This document shows, piece after piece, positions 54,073 through 62,588 of a stretch of 64,000 nucleotides of DNA (position 1 is its first letter; each line of letters opens with the position of its first letter). Origin of the DNA: Saccharopolyspora flava (GTDB taxonomy: Bacteria > Actinomycetota > Actinomycetes > Mycobacteriales > Pseudonocardiaceae); the NCBI RefSeq assembly GCF_900116135.1, contig NZ_FOZX01000011.1, positions 107,479 through 171,478 of the forward strand, given 5' to 3'. The notes below the pieces were generated by a model, which worked only from the letters and a program-made list of their open reading frames with translations, was not told where the DNA came from and searched no databases. A program made the translations under genes and the position numbers.

Positions 54073-54866
54073 TCAGCGGGAGTCGCGGGAGGCGACCTCG
54101 GCGCGCAGCGCGGTGATCTCCTCCCGCAGCGCGACGATCTCCGCGCGCAGCTGATCGCTCTCGGCGTCGAGCCTGCGGGTGGCGTCCGCGCTGGCGCTCA
54201 TCGACTGCTCCAGACCGCCGAAGCGGTCGACGAACCAGGACGCGATGCTGCCGGTGACCACACCGAGCAGCGCGATCCCGGCGATCATCAGCCCGGCCGC
54301 GATGAGCTTGCCCTGCCCGGTCACCGGGTAGTAGTCGCCGTATCCGACGGTGGTCACCGTCGTCATGGTCCACCACAGCGCGTCGCCGAAGGTGGTGATC
54401 TCGGCGCCCGGCGCGGTGCGCTCGACCTCCAGCACGGCCAGCGCCGCCGAGGTGCCGAGCAGCACCACGGCGCCGGACACGTACAGCACGACCTGGCCGC
54501 GCACACGCGCCTGCACCCGCCGGTTGAGCGTCAGCAGCACCACGACCAGCGCAGCACCCGCAACTGCCGCAGCAGCGGCAGGAGCAGCACCAGCAGGTCG
54601 AAGACGTTGTGCAGCACGAAGCGCACCCGGCGGCGGGCCAGCGCCAGGCGCACGAGGTAATCCGCGGCGAAGGCGGCCCAGACCGCCCACATGATTCCGT
54701 CGAGGCGCGCGTGCGTCACCGGGCTCATGCCGGTGTCGAGCACCATCCAGGCGTACAGGCCCAGGAACAGCACCGACAGGGCCACCATCGGCCACTCGGT
54801 TCGCCGCTCCCACCAGCGCAGACGCGACTCATCGACCTCGGTTGCGGCCTCGTGCGTGGTGTACAT
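54073..54866 (-). pseudogene. Two-helix-pore potassium channel gene with a frameshift
   Basis: The coding is split between two frames. From 54866 the first frame gives TEWPMVALSVLFLGLYAWMV, DYLVRLALARRRVRF and LLVLLLPLLRQLRVLRW, then stops at 54531. The second frame continues the expected protein: VVVLLTLNRRVQARV, the pore FGDALWWTMTTVTTVGYGDY, a last helix (GLMIAGIALLGVVTGSIASW), and a C-terminal coiled coil (LRAEIVALREEITALRAEV). The junction is near 54548, where one missing base after CTGCGC would restore LRLVVVLLTLN. This is either a recent mutation or a sequence error. The TVGYGD filter marks a K+ channel. Confidence 0.8.
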
Positions 54867-55093
54867 GGCCCGACATCATGCCCCTTCCGGTCGCGCCACG
54901 AGCACCGAAGGAGACATCCGGTACACCCGTTTCGCCAGGATCGCTGCGCGGGGTGACCGGCGATGACCCTCGGCGACGGCCGGGTATCGACCTCGCAGCG
55001 GGTTCCGCTGATCGGAAACCGAAGCTGGTCGGGCCGGGGGAGCCGGATCGCATGATGCCGTGCACAACACGGACGGCGAAGGGGTGACCTGGG

Positions 55094-56320
55094 ATGACAA
55101 CGGCGTCAGGACGGTCCGGCGGCGAGCCGGGACCGGCGATCGACCGGCGGGCATCGGCCCGCGGCGTCGCCGCGCTGTGCTGGTCGGCGGTGGCGCTGGA
55201 GGGCTACGACCTGGTGGTGCTCGGCGTCGTGCTGCCCAAGCTGCTGCGCGACCCCGGCTGGCAGCTCACCCCCGCGACCGCCTCGCTGATCTCCTCGGTC
55301 GGCCTGGTCGGCGTGATGATCGGCGCGCTGTGCGTGGGGCCGCTGACCGACCGCTTCGGCCGCCGCAAGCTCATGATCGCCACCGTGACGCTGTTCTCGG
55401 TGCTGACCCTGGCGTGCGCGCTGGTCACCGGCCCGCTGTTGTTCGGGCTCCTGCGGTTCCTGGCCGGGCTCGGGCTGGGCGGCGTGCTCCCGGTGGCGAT
55501 CGCGCTGGTCAACGAGTCGTCGCGGGCCCGCGGCGGCAGCGCGACGACCACGCTGATGACCGGCTACCACGTCGGCGCGGTGGTCACCTCGCTGCTGGGG
55601 ATCCTGGTGATCCCGCTGCTGACCTGGCGCGCCATGTTCGTCATCGGCGCGATCCCGGCGATCGCCCTGGTGCCGCTGCTGGCCCGCTACCTGCCGGAAT
55701 CGCTGCCGGTCAGCGCCGAGGAGAAGGAGGCGCGCAACCCGGTGGCGACCCTGTTCCGCGGCGGCTACCTGCGGTCTTCGCTGGCGTTCTGGGTGACCTC
55801 GTTCATGGGGCTGCTGCTGGTCTACGGGCTCAACACCTGGCTGCCGGAGATCATGCGCGAGGCCGGGTACGAGCTCGGGGCCGCGCTGGCGCTGCTGCTG
55901 ACGCTCAACGTCGGCGCCGTGCTGGGACTGCTGCTGGCCGGCCGCGTCTCCGACCGGATCGGGGTGCGCACCTGCACGCTGATCTGGTTCACCGCCGCGG
56001 CGGTGTTCCTGGCGCTGCTCAGCGTGCCGCTGCCCGGGTTCGGCGTGTACGTCAGCGTGCTGCTGGCGGGCGTGTTCGTCTTCAGCACCCAGGTGCTGGT
56101 CTACGCCTACGTCAGCCACCACTACCCGGCCGTGGGCCGGGCGACCGCGCTCGGCGCCTCCAGCGGAGTCGGCCGCCTCGGCGCCATCTGCGGCCCGCTG
56201 CTCGGCGGTGCTCTGCTCAGCGCGGGGTTGGCCTACCCGTGGGGCTTCTACGCCTTCGCCGCGGTCGCGGTGATCGGCCTGGTGGCGGTGACGTTCGTGT
56301 CGAAGCGGCAACCCGCCTGA
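55094..56320 (+). CDS. MFS transporter, aromatic acid:H+ symporter type
   Basis: A 408-aa protein with 12 helices. The first helix carries the acidic ALEGYDLVVLGVVLPKLL, as in AAHS permeases (usual DGYD). The MFS loop is GPLTDRFGRRKLMIATV, and the mirrored loop is LAGRVSDRIGVRTCTL. RFLAGLGLGGVLPVAIALVNE and TGYHVGAVVTSLLG are strong AAHS stretches. Likely import of a benzoate-like acid. The ATG at 55094 has no strong ribosome site but opens just ahead of the first helix. Divergent from the channel gene. Confidence 0.9.
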   Translation: MTTASGRSGGEPGPAIDRRASARGVAALCWSAVALEGYDLVVLGVVLPKLLRDPGWQLTPATASLISSVGLVGVMIGALCVGPLTDRFGRRKLMIATVTLFSVLTLACALVTGPLLFGLLRFLAGLGLGGVLPVAIALVNESSRARGGSATTTLMTGYHVGAVVTSLLGILVIPLLTWRAMFVIGAIPAIALVPLLARYLPESLPVSAEEKEARNPVATLFRGGYLRSSLAFWVTSFMGLLLVYGLNTWLPEIMREAGYELGAALALLLTLNVGAVLGLLLAGRVSDRIGVRTCTLIWFTAAAVFLALLSVPLPGFGVYVSVLLAGVFVFSTQVLVYAYVSHHYPAVGRATALGASSGVGRLGAICGPLLGGALLSAGLAYPWGFYAFAAVAVIGLVAVTFVSKRQPA

Positions 56321-56419
56321 GGCGTTCCGGGCCGGGGTGCCGACGCGCCCCGGCCCGGCATGTGGGATGCGCGCGGCGCGGCATTGCAGACGCGCCCGGA
56401 AGGCAGAAGGATGACCGGT

Positions 56420-56491
56420 ATGACGCTCCTGGCCGGTCTCGTGGTGCGGTGCCACATCGACCTGTTGCGCGTGTGCAGCGCGATCTGTTGA
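56420..56491 (+). CDS. Sulfur-type attenuation leader peptide (23 aa)
   Basis: The short frame ends RCHIDLLRVCSAIC, with three Cys, one at the last codon. This fits the actinobacterial 'putative leader peptide' family (H-V/I-D-L-x-R-V-x-S-A-I/L-C) recalled upstream of sulfur and flavin-reductase genes. AGAAGG lies nine bases before the ATG at 56420; an in-frame ATG at 56411 is too close to it. A flavin-reductase-like gene follows 170 bp later. Cys codons translated slowly at low cysteine would alter folding of the following RNA (CCACCGG and ACCGGTTTTCGACCGGT elements). Confidence 0.75.
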   Translation: MTLLAGLVVRCHIDLLRVCSAIC

Positions 56492-56600
56492 TCCGCGGCT
56501 GACCCCGGTACGCCTCGCGCTACCGGAATCTCCCCTTCTCCCACCGGTTTTCGACCGGTTCTCGCGCGCGCCGCGCATCCCGCTTCTTCAGGAGTTCCGC

Positions 56601-56666
56601 ATGAAGTCGTGCCCCGGCACGCCCGCGTTCCGCCCGCAGCGGCCCGAGGAGGGCCGACGTGGTTGA
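56601..56666 (+). CDS. Second short upstream ORF (21 aa) overlapping the reductase start
   Basis: ATG at 56601 with GGAG about seven bases ahead. The peptide opens MKSCPGTPAF and ends PEEGRRG. Its stop (56664-56666) overlaps the first codons of the reductase gene (GTG at 56659). Ribosomes finishing it could restart on the reductase. It may be a translational coupling device or a chance frame. Confidence 0.4.
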   Translation: MKSCPGTPAFRPQRPEEGRRG

Positions 56667-57183
56667 GTTCGCCGTGATCACCGGACACCTCAACCGCCGC
56701 TCGCGTCCCGGCGCGATCGCCCGAGCCCTCGCCGGTGAGTTGCGCGCCGCCGGTGCCGGGGTCGCCGAGATCGCCGTCGGCGAGCTGCCGCACTCGGCGC
56801 TGATGACCGGGGACCACCGGAACCCGGACGTGCGTCGCAGCCGGCGGCGGCTGGCCGAGGCGAGCGCGATCGCCGTGGTGACGCCCCGCTACGAGCCGCA
56901 CGGCAGCGCACCGCTGCGCTGCTGGCTCGACATGCTCCCGCCCGGTGCGCTGACCGGCACACCGGTGCTGCCGATCGGTCTCGGCACGATGCGCAGCCAC
57001 GCCATCGGGCTCGGCGGCGGCCTCGGAGACGGGCACGTCCTGCCCGCCACCTTCCTCTACGACCGGTGGTTCACCGAGAACCCCGACCGGACCTGGACAC
57101 CGAACCCCCGCGCCCGCGACCTCCTCCACCAGGCGGCCCGCGCCCTGCACGCCGCCACCCACCCCGAACCCCTCGCAGCCTGA
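56659..57183 (+). CDS. NADPH-dependent FMN reductase-like flavoprotein
   Basis: A 174-aa flavodoxin-fold protein. The phosphate loop is ITGHLNRRSRPGAIARALA, and AIAVVTPRYEPHGSAPLRCW followed by LDML corresponds to the YxGS..LK.FLD stretch of SsuE/MsuE-type reductases. VLPIGLGTMRSH is the second flavin loop. Such enzymes supply FMNH2 to sulfonate monooxygenases. The leader peptide upstream supports a sulfur link. No monooxygenase gene is adjacent. The Tyr/Gly stretch is shifted from the consensus, so the true partner is uncertain. Confidence 0.8.
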   Translation: MVEFAVITGHLNRRSRPGAIARALAGELRAAGAGVAEIAVGELPHSALMTGDHRNPDVRRSRRRLAEASAIAVVTPRYEPHGSAPLRCWLDMLPPGALTGTPVLPIGLGTMRSHAIGLGGGLGDGHVLPATFLYDRWFTENPDRTWTPNPRARDLLHQAARALHAATHPEPLAA

Positions 57184-57202
57184 CCCGGGGTCAAAAACCG
57201 CA

Positions 57203-57284
57203 GGATTCGCCCGGTCAAAAACCGCAGTTTTCGACCGGGCGAATACCGCAGGATTTGACCGGGCGAAAACTGCGGTATTCGCCC
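57203..57284. terminator. Two overlapping hairpins between convergent reductase and xylB genes
   Basis: ATTCGCCCGGTC / GACCGGGCGAAT forms a first stem (57203-57243). GGGCGAATACCGCAG (57237-57251) / CTGCGGTATTCGCCC (57270-57284) forms a second. They share the GGGCGAAT arm, so only one can form in a transcript. Short CCGCAG and GGTCAAAAACCGCAG elements repeat through the region. Confidence 0.75.
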
Positions 57285-57291
57285 TGCGGGG

Positions 57292-58701
57292 TCAGATTCC
57301 GTGGACCTGGTGGCGGGCTGCGGCGTAGGCGGCTCGGACCGCCGTGCCGCTGGTGTCGTCGCCGACGGGGTGGCTGGTGCCGGCGACCGGCCAGTCCGGC
57401 GGGGTGTCGGCACCGGAGTGGGCCCAGGCCGCCTGCTTGGCGGCGCCGAGGGCCACGTACTCGGCGGGATCCGGGATGTGCACGTCGACGCCGAACAGGC
57501 CCGGGGCGATCGCCTGCACCGCTTCCGAGCGGGCCGCCCCGCCGATGAGCAGGACGCGGCGGACCTCGGCGCCGGTGTCGCGGAGGGCGTCGATGGCGTC
57601 GGCCATGCCGCACAGCATCCCCTCGACGGCCGCGCGGGCCAGGTTCTGCGGCGTCATGTTCGCGCCGGTCAGGCCGGTCAGCGTGCCGGTGGCGTCCGGG
57701 AGGTTGGGCGTGCGCTCGCCCTCCAGGTACGGCAGCAGGCTCAGCCCGCCCGAGCCCGGCTCGGCCTGCAGCGCCAGCCGCGACAGGCCCTCCAGGTCGG
57801 TGCCGAGCACCTGCGCGGTCGAGCTCAGCACCCGCGCGGCGTTGAGCGTGCACACCAGCGGCAGGTAGCGGCCGGTCGCGTCGCAGAAGCCCGCGACGAT
57901 GCCGGTCTCGTCGGCGCTGGGCTGCTCGGCCGGGACGAACACCGCGCCGGAGGTGCCCAGCGAGACCACCACGTCACCGGGCTGCAGCCCGAGCCCGAGC
58001 GCGGCGGCCATGTTGTCGCCGGTGCCCACGCCGATCGTCGCGCCCTCGATGCCCGGCAGCGTCGCGACCGCGGCCTTGGCGTTGGGGGCCAGCAGTTCCG
58101 GCAGCTTCGGGGTCCGCCCGCCCATCGCCTCGGCGAGCATCTCCGGCAGCCACTCGCCGGTGGTGGGGGAGTAGTAGCCGGTTCCGGAGGCGTCGCCGTG
58201 GTCGGTCCAGGTCCGCTCCGGGCGCCCGGCGAGCTGCCAGCCGACCCAGTCGTGCGGCAGCAGGACCTGCGCGACCCGGTCGGCGTTGGCCGGTTCGTTC
58301 TGGGCGAGCCAGGCGAGCTTGGTGATGGTGAAGCTGGCGACCGGCACCAGACCGGTGCGCGAGGCCAGCTCCTTCGCGCCGTGGCGCTCGGTGAGCTCGG
58401 CGGCCTGCGGCGCCGAGCGGGTGTCGTTCCACAGCAGGGCGTCGCGGACGACCTCGCCGCGCTCGTCGAGCGCGACCATGCCGTGCTGCTGACCGCCGAC
58501 CGACACCGCCTCGATCCGGCCGGGCGCCTGCGCGACGGCCTCGCCGATCGCGGACTGCGCCGCCTCCCACCAGGCCGCCGGGTTCACCTCGGTGCCGTCG
58601 GGGTGCGAGGCCTTGGCCTCGGCGACGACCTCGCCGCTGTCGGCGTCGACGACCAGCGCCTTGGTGGACTGGGTCGACGAGTCGATGCCTAGCACCAGCA
58701 T
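57292..58701 (-). CDS. xylB: Xylulokinase
   Basis: A 469-aa FGGY-family kinase, D-xylulose to xylulose 5-phosphate. The phosphate-1 loop is LVLGIDSSTQSTKALVVD, the catalytic Asp lies in TGDNMAAALGLGL and WNDTRSAPQ, and GLSLLPYLEGERTPN is a xylulokinase-typical stretch. The adenosine motif is VLLIGGAARSEAVQAIAP. The ATG at 58701 follows AAGGATGACGCA; an upstream ATG at 58716 is in frame. It is the last gene of the xylR-xylA-xylB direction, separated from xylA by a hairpin. Confidence 0.94.
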   Translation of the reverse strand: MLVLGIDSSTQSTKALVVDADSGEVVAEAKASHPDGTEVNPAAWWEAAQSAIGEAVAQAPGRIEAVSVGGQQHGMVALDERGEVVRDALLWNDTRSAPQAAELTERHGAKELASRTGLVPVASFTITKLAWLAQNEPANADRVAQVLLPHDWVGWQLAGRPERTWTDHGDASGTGYYSPTTGEWLPEMLAEAMGGRTPKLPELLAPNAKAAVATLPGIEGATIGVGTGDNMAAALGLGLQPGDVVVSLGTSGAVFVPAEQPSADETGIVAGFCDATGRYLPLVCTLNAARVLSSTAQVLGTDLEGLSRLALQAEPGSGGLSLLPYLEGERTPNLPDATGTLTGLTGANMTPQNLARAAVEGMLCGMADAIDALRDTGAEVRRVLLIGGAARSEAVQAIAPGLFGVDVHIPDPAEYVALGAAKQAAWAHSGADTPPDWPVAGTSHPVGDDTSGTAVRAAYAAARHQVHGI

Positions 58702-58724
58702 TGCGTCATCCTTCATGCTCGCGC

Positions 58725-58754
58725 GGCCCGGGAGGCGGTGAAGCCTCCCGGGCC
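58725..58754 (-). terminator. Intercistronic hairpin between xylA and xylB
   Basis: GGCCCGGGAGGC-GGTGAA-GCCTCCCGGGCC, a perfect 12-bp stem. There is no strong T run on the minus strand. It may act as a partial terminator or mRNA stabiliser giving more XylA than XylB. Confidence 0.65.
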
Positions 58755-58810
58755 GGGGTGGTTTCTCACGGACGATTGTGCGCGATCAACCGGCGATCAC
58801 GCGATCATGC

Positions 58811-59968
58811 TCACTTGACGCCGAGCAGGTGGTCCATCGCCAGCTGGTCCAGCTTCTCGAAGGCCATGCCGCGCTCCGCGGCGGCGTCGACGTCGAGCTC
58901 CTCGGCCAGCAGGTCCGAGACCTTCTCGCCGGCACCCAGCGTCGGGGTCGACAGCTCGCTGACGCGGGAGGCCTCCAGCGCCTCCTTCACCCGCGGGTCC
59001 GCGCGGAAGGACGCCGCGCGCTCCTTGAGGATCAGGTAGTTGCGCATGCAGCCGGCCGCCGAGGCCCAGACGCCGTCGTAGTCCTCGGTGCGCGGCGGCT
59101 TGAAGTCGAAGTGCCGCGGGCCCTCGTAGCCGCCGTTCTCCAGCAGGTCGACCAGGAAGAACGCGTTGCGCACGTCGCCGGCGCCGAAGCGCAGGTCCTG
59201 GTCGTACTTGATGCCGTTCTGGCCGTTGAGGTCGATGTGGAACAGCTTGCCCGCCCACAGCGCCTGCGCGATGCCGTGCGCGAAGTTCAGCCCGGCCATC
59301 TGCTCGTGCCCGACCTCGGGGTTCACGCCGACGATGTCGCCGTGCTCGAGCTCGTTGATGAACGCCAGCGCGTGGCCGACGGTCGGCAGCAGGATGTCGC
59401 CGCGGGGCTCGTTCGGCTTGGGCTCCAGCGCCAGCTTCAGGTCGTAGCCGCGCTCCTTGATGAAGGCCGCGACGGTGTCGACGGCCTCGCGGTAGCGGTC
59501 CAGCGCCGCGCGCACGTCCTTGGCGGCACCGGACTCGGCGCCCTCGCGGCCGCCCCAGGCCACGAACGTCTTGGCGCCCAGCTCCGCGGCCAGCTCCACG
59601 TTGCGCAGCACCTTGCGCAGCGCGAAGCGGCGCACGTCGCGGTCGTTGGCGGTGAAACCGCCGTCCTTGAACACCGGGTGGGCGAACAGGTTGGTCGTCA
59701 CCATCGGCACGGCGAGACCGGTCTCGTCCAGCGCGCCGCGGAAACGGGACACGATGGCCGAGCGCTCCGAGGCGGTGGAGCCGAACGGCACCAGGTCGTC
59801 GTCGTGGAAGGTGATGCCGTAGGCGCCCAGGTCGGACAGGCGGTGCACGGCCTCGACCGGGTCCAGCGGGCTGCGGGTGGCCTCGCCGAACGGGTCGCGG
59901 CCGAGCCAGCCCACCGTCCAGAGGCCGAACGAGAACTTGTCCTCGCGCTTCGGGGTGAAGTCCGTCAT
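58811..59968 (-). CDS. xylA: Xylose isomerase
   Basis: A 385-aa enzyme, D-xylose to D-xylulose. Actinobacterial short (class I) type. Landmarks: [34 protein letters not shown] with the catalytic His; [26 protein letters not shown] with the metal-bridging Glu; [35 protein letters not shown]; and [13 protein letters not shown]. The start at 59968 ([12 protein letters not shown]) fits the family; the longer frame to 59980 would place the ribosome site inside the gene. A ROK regulator gene lies upstream on the same strand. Confidence 0.97.
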   Translation of the reverse strand: MTDFTPKREDKFSFGLWTVGWLGRDPFGEATRSPLDPVEAVHRLSDLGAYGITFHDDDLVPFGSTASERSAIVSRFRGALDETGLAVPMVTTNLFAHPVFKDGGFTANDRDVRRFALRKVLRNVELAAELGAKTFVAWGGREGAESGAAKDVRAALDRYREAVDTVAAFIKERGYDLKLALEPKPNEPRGDILLPTVGHALAFINELEHGDIVGVNPEVGHEQMAGLNFAHGIAQALWAGKLFHIDLNGQNGIKYDQDLRFGAGDVRNAFFLVDLLENGGYEGPRHFDFKPPRTEDYDGVWASAAGCMRNYLILKERAASFRADPRVKEALEASRVSELSTPTLGAGEKVSDLLAEELDVDAAAERGMAFEKLDQLAMDHLLGVK

Positions 59969-60037
59969 GGCTTCAGTCACTCCTCACTTCGTTGTGCACT
60001 GCGTGCTCCACCGGCACCCGGAGGTGCCGAAAGTCCT

Positions 60038-61300
60038 TCACTCAGCGGCTTTCTCGGCTGCGGGGATGCGCAGCGGGTCGCTGAAGATCTCCTCGATGAC
60101 GATGCTGCTGGCTCCGCGCACCGCGGCGGAGAAGCCGAAGGTGGACGCGGTGATCCGGCAGACCGCCGCGTCCCCGGCCACGGCGCGCTCCCGCAGTTCC
60201 CGCATCGCGGCGGGCACCAGGTAGGGCGCGACGGTGCCGAGGTAGCCACCGAGCACGACGACCTCGGGGTTGAGCAGGTTCACCAGCATCGAGACACCGA
60301 TGCCCAGCCACCGGCCGATCTCGTCGAAGCCCGCCATGGCCTCCGGCCCGCCGTCCTCGGCGCGCTGCCGCAGCGCGTGCGCCTGGTCCTGCGGATCGGC
60401 CTCGCGGTCGGCGGCCAGGTCGGGTGCCGCGGCGCGCAGCACCGCGGGCAGGCCGATCTTGGTCTCCAGGCAGCCGCGCCGCCCGCAGCCGCAGGTCTGC
60501 CCGTCGAGGTCGACGGGGATGTGCCCGATCTCGCCGGTGAACCCGCCGGAACCGCGCAGCAGCCGGCCCCCGGTGATCAGGCCGGCACCGACGCCGACCT
60601 CCCCGGTCAGGTAGACCAGGTCGGCCGCCGGGTTCGGCATGGCGTGCAGTTCGGCGAGGGCGGAGAGGTTGGCCTCGTTGTCCACCACGATCGGCACGTC
60701 GCTGCCGAGCCGTTCGCGCAGCGCCTCGGCGATCGGGGTGGAGCGCCACTCGAGGTTGGGCGCGTAGCGGACCCGCCCGGTCTCGGCGTCGACCAGGCCC
60801 GGCACCGCGACCGCGATCCCTGCCAGGTACGACGAGGCGCTGCCCGCGAGTTCGGCGACGGCGTCGCGGGCCAGCCCGGCGAGCCGGTCGAGGGTGACCT
60901 CGGGGTCGGCGTGGATGGCGTCGAAACCGAGGCGGCGCTCGACGATGACGCGCCCGGCGAGGTCGGTGCCGCGCGCGGCCAGGTACTGGGAGTTGATCTC
61001 CAGTCCGAGCGCGGTGATGCCGCCGCCGTCGAGTTCCAGGGCCCGGCCGGGGCGGCCGACGGCGCCGTCGCGGCGCAGCCCGGTCTCGCGGATGAGGCCG
61101 CGGTCGATGAGCTCGGCGGCGAGGCTGGAGACGGTGGCCTTGGTGAGCCCGCTGCGGGTGGCGATGTCGGCGCGGGAGACGACCTCACCGCGACGCACCT
61201 CGTCGAGCACGCGAGCCAGGTTGGCCCGCCGCACCGAGGTCTGGTCGACGCCGGACGTCCCGCCCAGCCGCACGACCTCGCCGTTCCCACGTTCGGCCAC
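60038..61300 (-). CDS. xylR: ROK-family xylose repressor
   Basis: A 420-aa protein. The N-terminal winged HTH is SRADIATRSGLTKATVSSLAAEL. The ROK domain has the zinc motif GQTCGCGRRGCLE, with GGGRLLRGSGGFTGEIGHI-type text as RLLRGSGGFTGEIGHIPV, and PNLEWRSTPIAEALRE. It is typical of xylose-responsive repressors. The GTG at 61300 has GGGAGG six bases ahead; a GTG at 61306 would lie inside that site. It heads the xylR-xylA-xylB direction, unlike the more frequent divergent layout. A palindrome at 61316 allows self-control. Confidence 0.93.
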   Translation of the reverse strand: MAERGNGEVVRLGGTSGVDQTSVRRANLARVLDEVRRGEVVSRADIATRSGLTKATVSSLAAELIDRGLIRETGLRRDGAVGRPGRALELDGGGITALGLEINSQYLAARGTDLAGRVIVERRLGFDAIHADPEVTLDRLAGLARDAVAELAGSASSYLAGIAVAVPGLVDAETGRVRYAPNLEWRSTPIAEALRERLGSDVPIVVDNEANLSALAELHAMPNPAADLVYLTGEVGVGAGLITGGRLLRGSGGFTGEIGHIPVDLDGQTCGCGRRGCLETKIGLPAVLRAAAPDLAADREADPQDQAHALRQRAEDGGPEAMAGFDEIGRWLGIGVSMLVNLLNPEVVVLGGYLGTVAPYLVPAAMRELRERAVAGDAAVCRITASTFGFSAAVRGASSIVIEEIFSDPLRIPAAEKAAE

Positions 61301-61315
61301 GAACACCTCCCAATA

Positions 61316-61332
61316 AGTATGGGCATCAAACT
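61316..61332. promoter_or_regulatory. Candidate XylR operator
   Basis: AGTATGggcatCAAACT: half-sites AGTxTG and CAxACT around a 5-bp centre, 15 bp before the xylR start. On the minus strand it reads TTAGTTTG towards the gene, reminiscent of xyl operators of Bacillus (recalled TTAGTTTG...CAAACTAA). One half only is a good match. Confidence 0.4.
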
Positions 61333-61723
61333 AATGCGGAGCCGCCGATGAGGCAAGGGTCGTGCGAAAATCGACGTTCTCCCTGGTCACGTGTGGCGGC
61401 GATCACTGAACTGCGGGTGGGTTAGTTGAGGAGCTGAACGAAAGCGGGTGTGATCGCTGAATCCGGTGAGATCGCCGGACGGTCCCCGACAGCGGAGCCC
61501 CGGGTGGGCCGAACGGCGTAGCCTCGCGGCTGCCCGTCTCGCCCCCGCCCCCTCGGCGAGGCGGGCACCCCGCCCCCTTCATGCCGGGACAGGAATCGGA
61601 CAGCTCAGGTTCGTGTCCCCGACATTCCGTTGCTCTCCTGGTGAACCCGGTGGCAGCATCATGCGTCACGCATGATCAGCGGACCGCCGCGCGCGGCGTC
61701 CGGACGACCTCGCCGGAGGGGCG
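61333..61723. other. Intergenic region, no supported gene
   Basis: About 390 bp between the divergent xylR and VOC genes. It would hold both promoters. I see short weak inverted repeats only; open frames in it are Pro/Gly/Arg-rich and lack start signals. Confidence 0.5.
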
Positions 61724-62578
61724 ATGACCGCGAACCATTCCGCCGACCCGAGCGCGGCCACCGCCGCGATCCGGCACGTCGAGATCGGGTGCCGGAACCT
61801 GGACCGCTCCCGCGAGTTCTACTCCGAGCTGCTCGGATTCGGCGAGATCGCGGTGGAATCCGGCATCAGCTGGCTGGACGCGGGCCCCGCCCGGATCAAG
61901 CTGGTCGAGGTCGGCCAGGGCGACCTCGGCGGCTGGGAAGCCGACGACCTGCAGTGCGGGATGCGGCACGTCGGCATGAAGGTCGGCGACGTCGACGCCC
62001 AGGCCGCCCGGCTGCGCGAGGCGGGCGTCGAGTTCACCGCGCACCCCAAGGACGCCCACGGCGGGGTCCGCATCTGCTTCTTCACCGACCCCGACGGCAC
62101 CCTGCTGGAGTTCGTCGAAGGCGCCGTCCAGCACGACGAGATCTTCTCGCACGAACTCGCCGCCGAAGACCTCGCCGCGCACCAGAACCGGCCGCGCGAG
62201 GCCGGTCCGGTCTTCGACCACGTCGCGGTCACCGCCCCGGACCTGCAGGAAGCCCTCGACTTCTACGTGCGCACCCTCGGCGCCCGGGTCATCGGCAAGC
62301 TCGTGCGCACCGACGACCCGCGCGGGTTCGTCATCACCAACGTGCGCGTCGGCGACGTCGTGCTGGAGCTGTTCACCTTCCGCAGCGAGACCCGGCCCAG
62401 CACCTGGTCGGCCGGGCAGGCCCGGCACGGCCTGCGCTCCCTCGGGCTCGGCGTGGCCGAACCCCGCGGCGCCGTGGGCGCCATGACCGCCGCCGGCGCG
62501 GGCGCCGTGCTGCGGCCGGGCACCGAACCGCTGCTCATCGACCCGCACGGGGTGCCGCTGACCATCACCGCCCGCTGA
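61724..62578 (+). CDS. Two-domain VOC family protein
   Basis: A 284-aa protein with two glyoxalase-like modules. The first reads IRHVEIGCRNLDRSREFYSE, GMRHVGMKVGDVDAQ and FFTDPDGTLLEFVE. The second reads FDHVAVTAPDLQEALDFYVR and ending PLLIDPHGVPLTI. Possible ligands in the first module are His in RHVEIG, His in RHVGMK and Glu in LLEFVE. The second module lacks the final Glu, so it may be non-catalytic. Function unknown; lactoylglutathione lyase-like, extradiol or antibiotic-binding roles are all possible. The ATG at 61724 follows GGAGGGGCG. Confidence 0.85.
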   Translation: MTANHSADPSAATAAIRHVEIGCRNLDRSREFYSELLGFGEIAVESGISWLDAGPARIKLVEVGQGDLGGWEADDLQCGMRHVGMKVGDVDAQAARLREAGVEFTAHPKDAHGGVRICFFTDPDGTLLEFVEGAVQHDEIFSHELAAEDLAAHQNRPREAGPVFDHVAVTAPDLQEALDFYVRTLGARVIGKLVRTDDPRGFVITNVRVGDVVLELFTFRSETRPSTWSAGQARHGLRSLGLGVAEPRGAVGAMTAAGAGAVLRPGTEPLLIDPHGVPLTITAR

Positions 62579-62588
62579 CGGACGCGTT

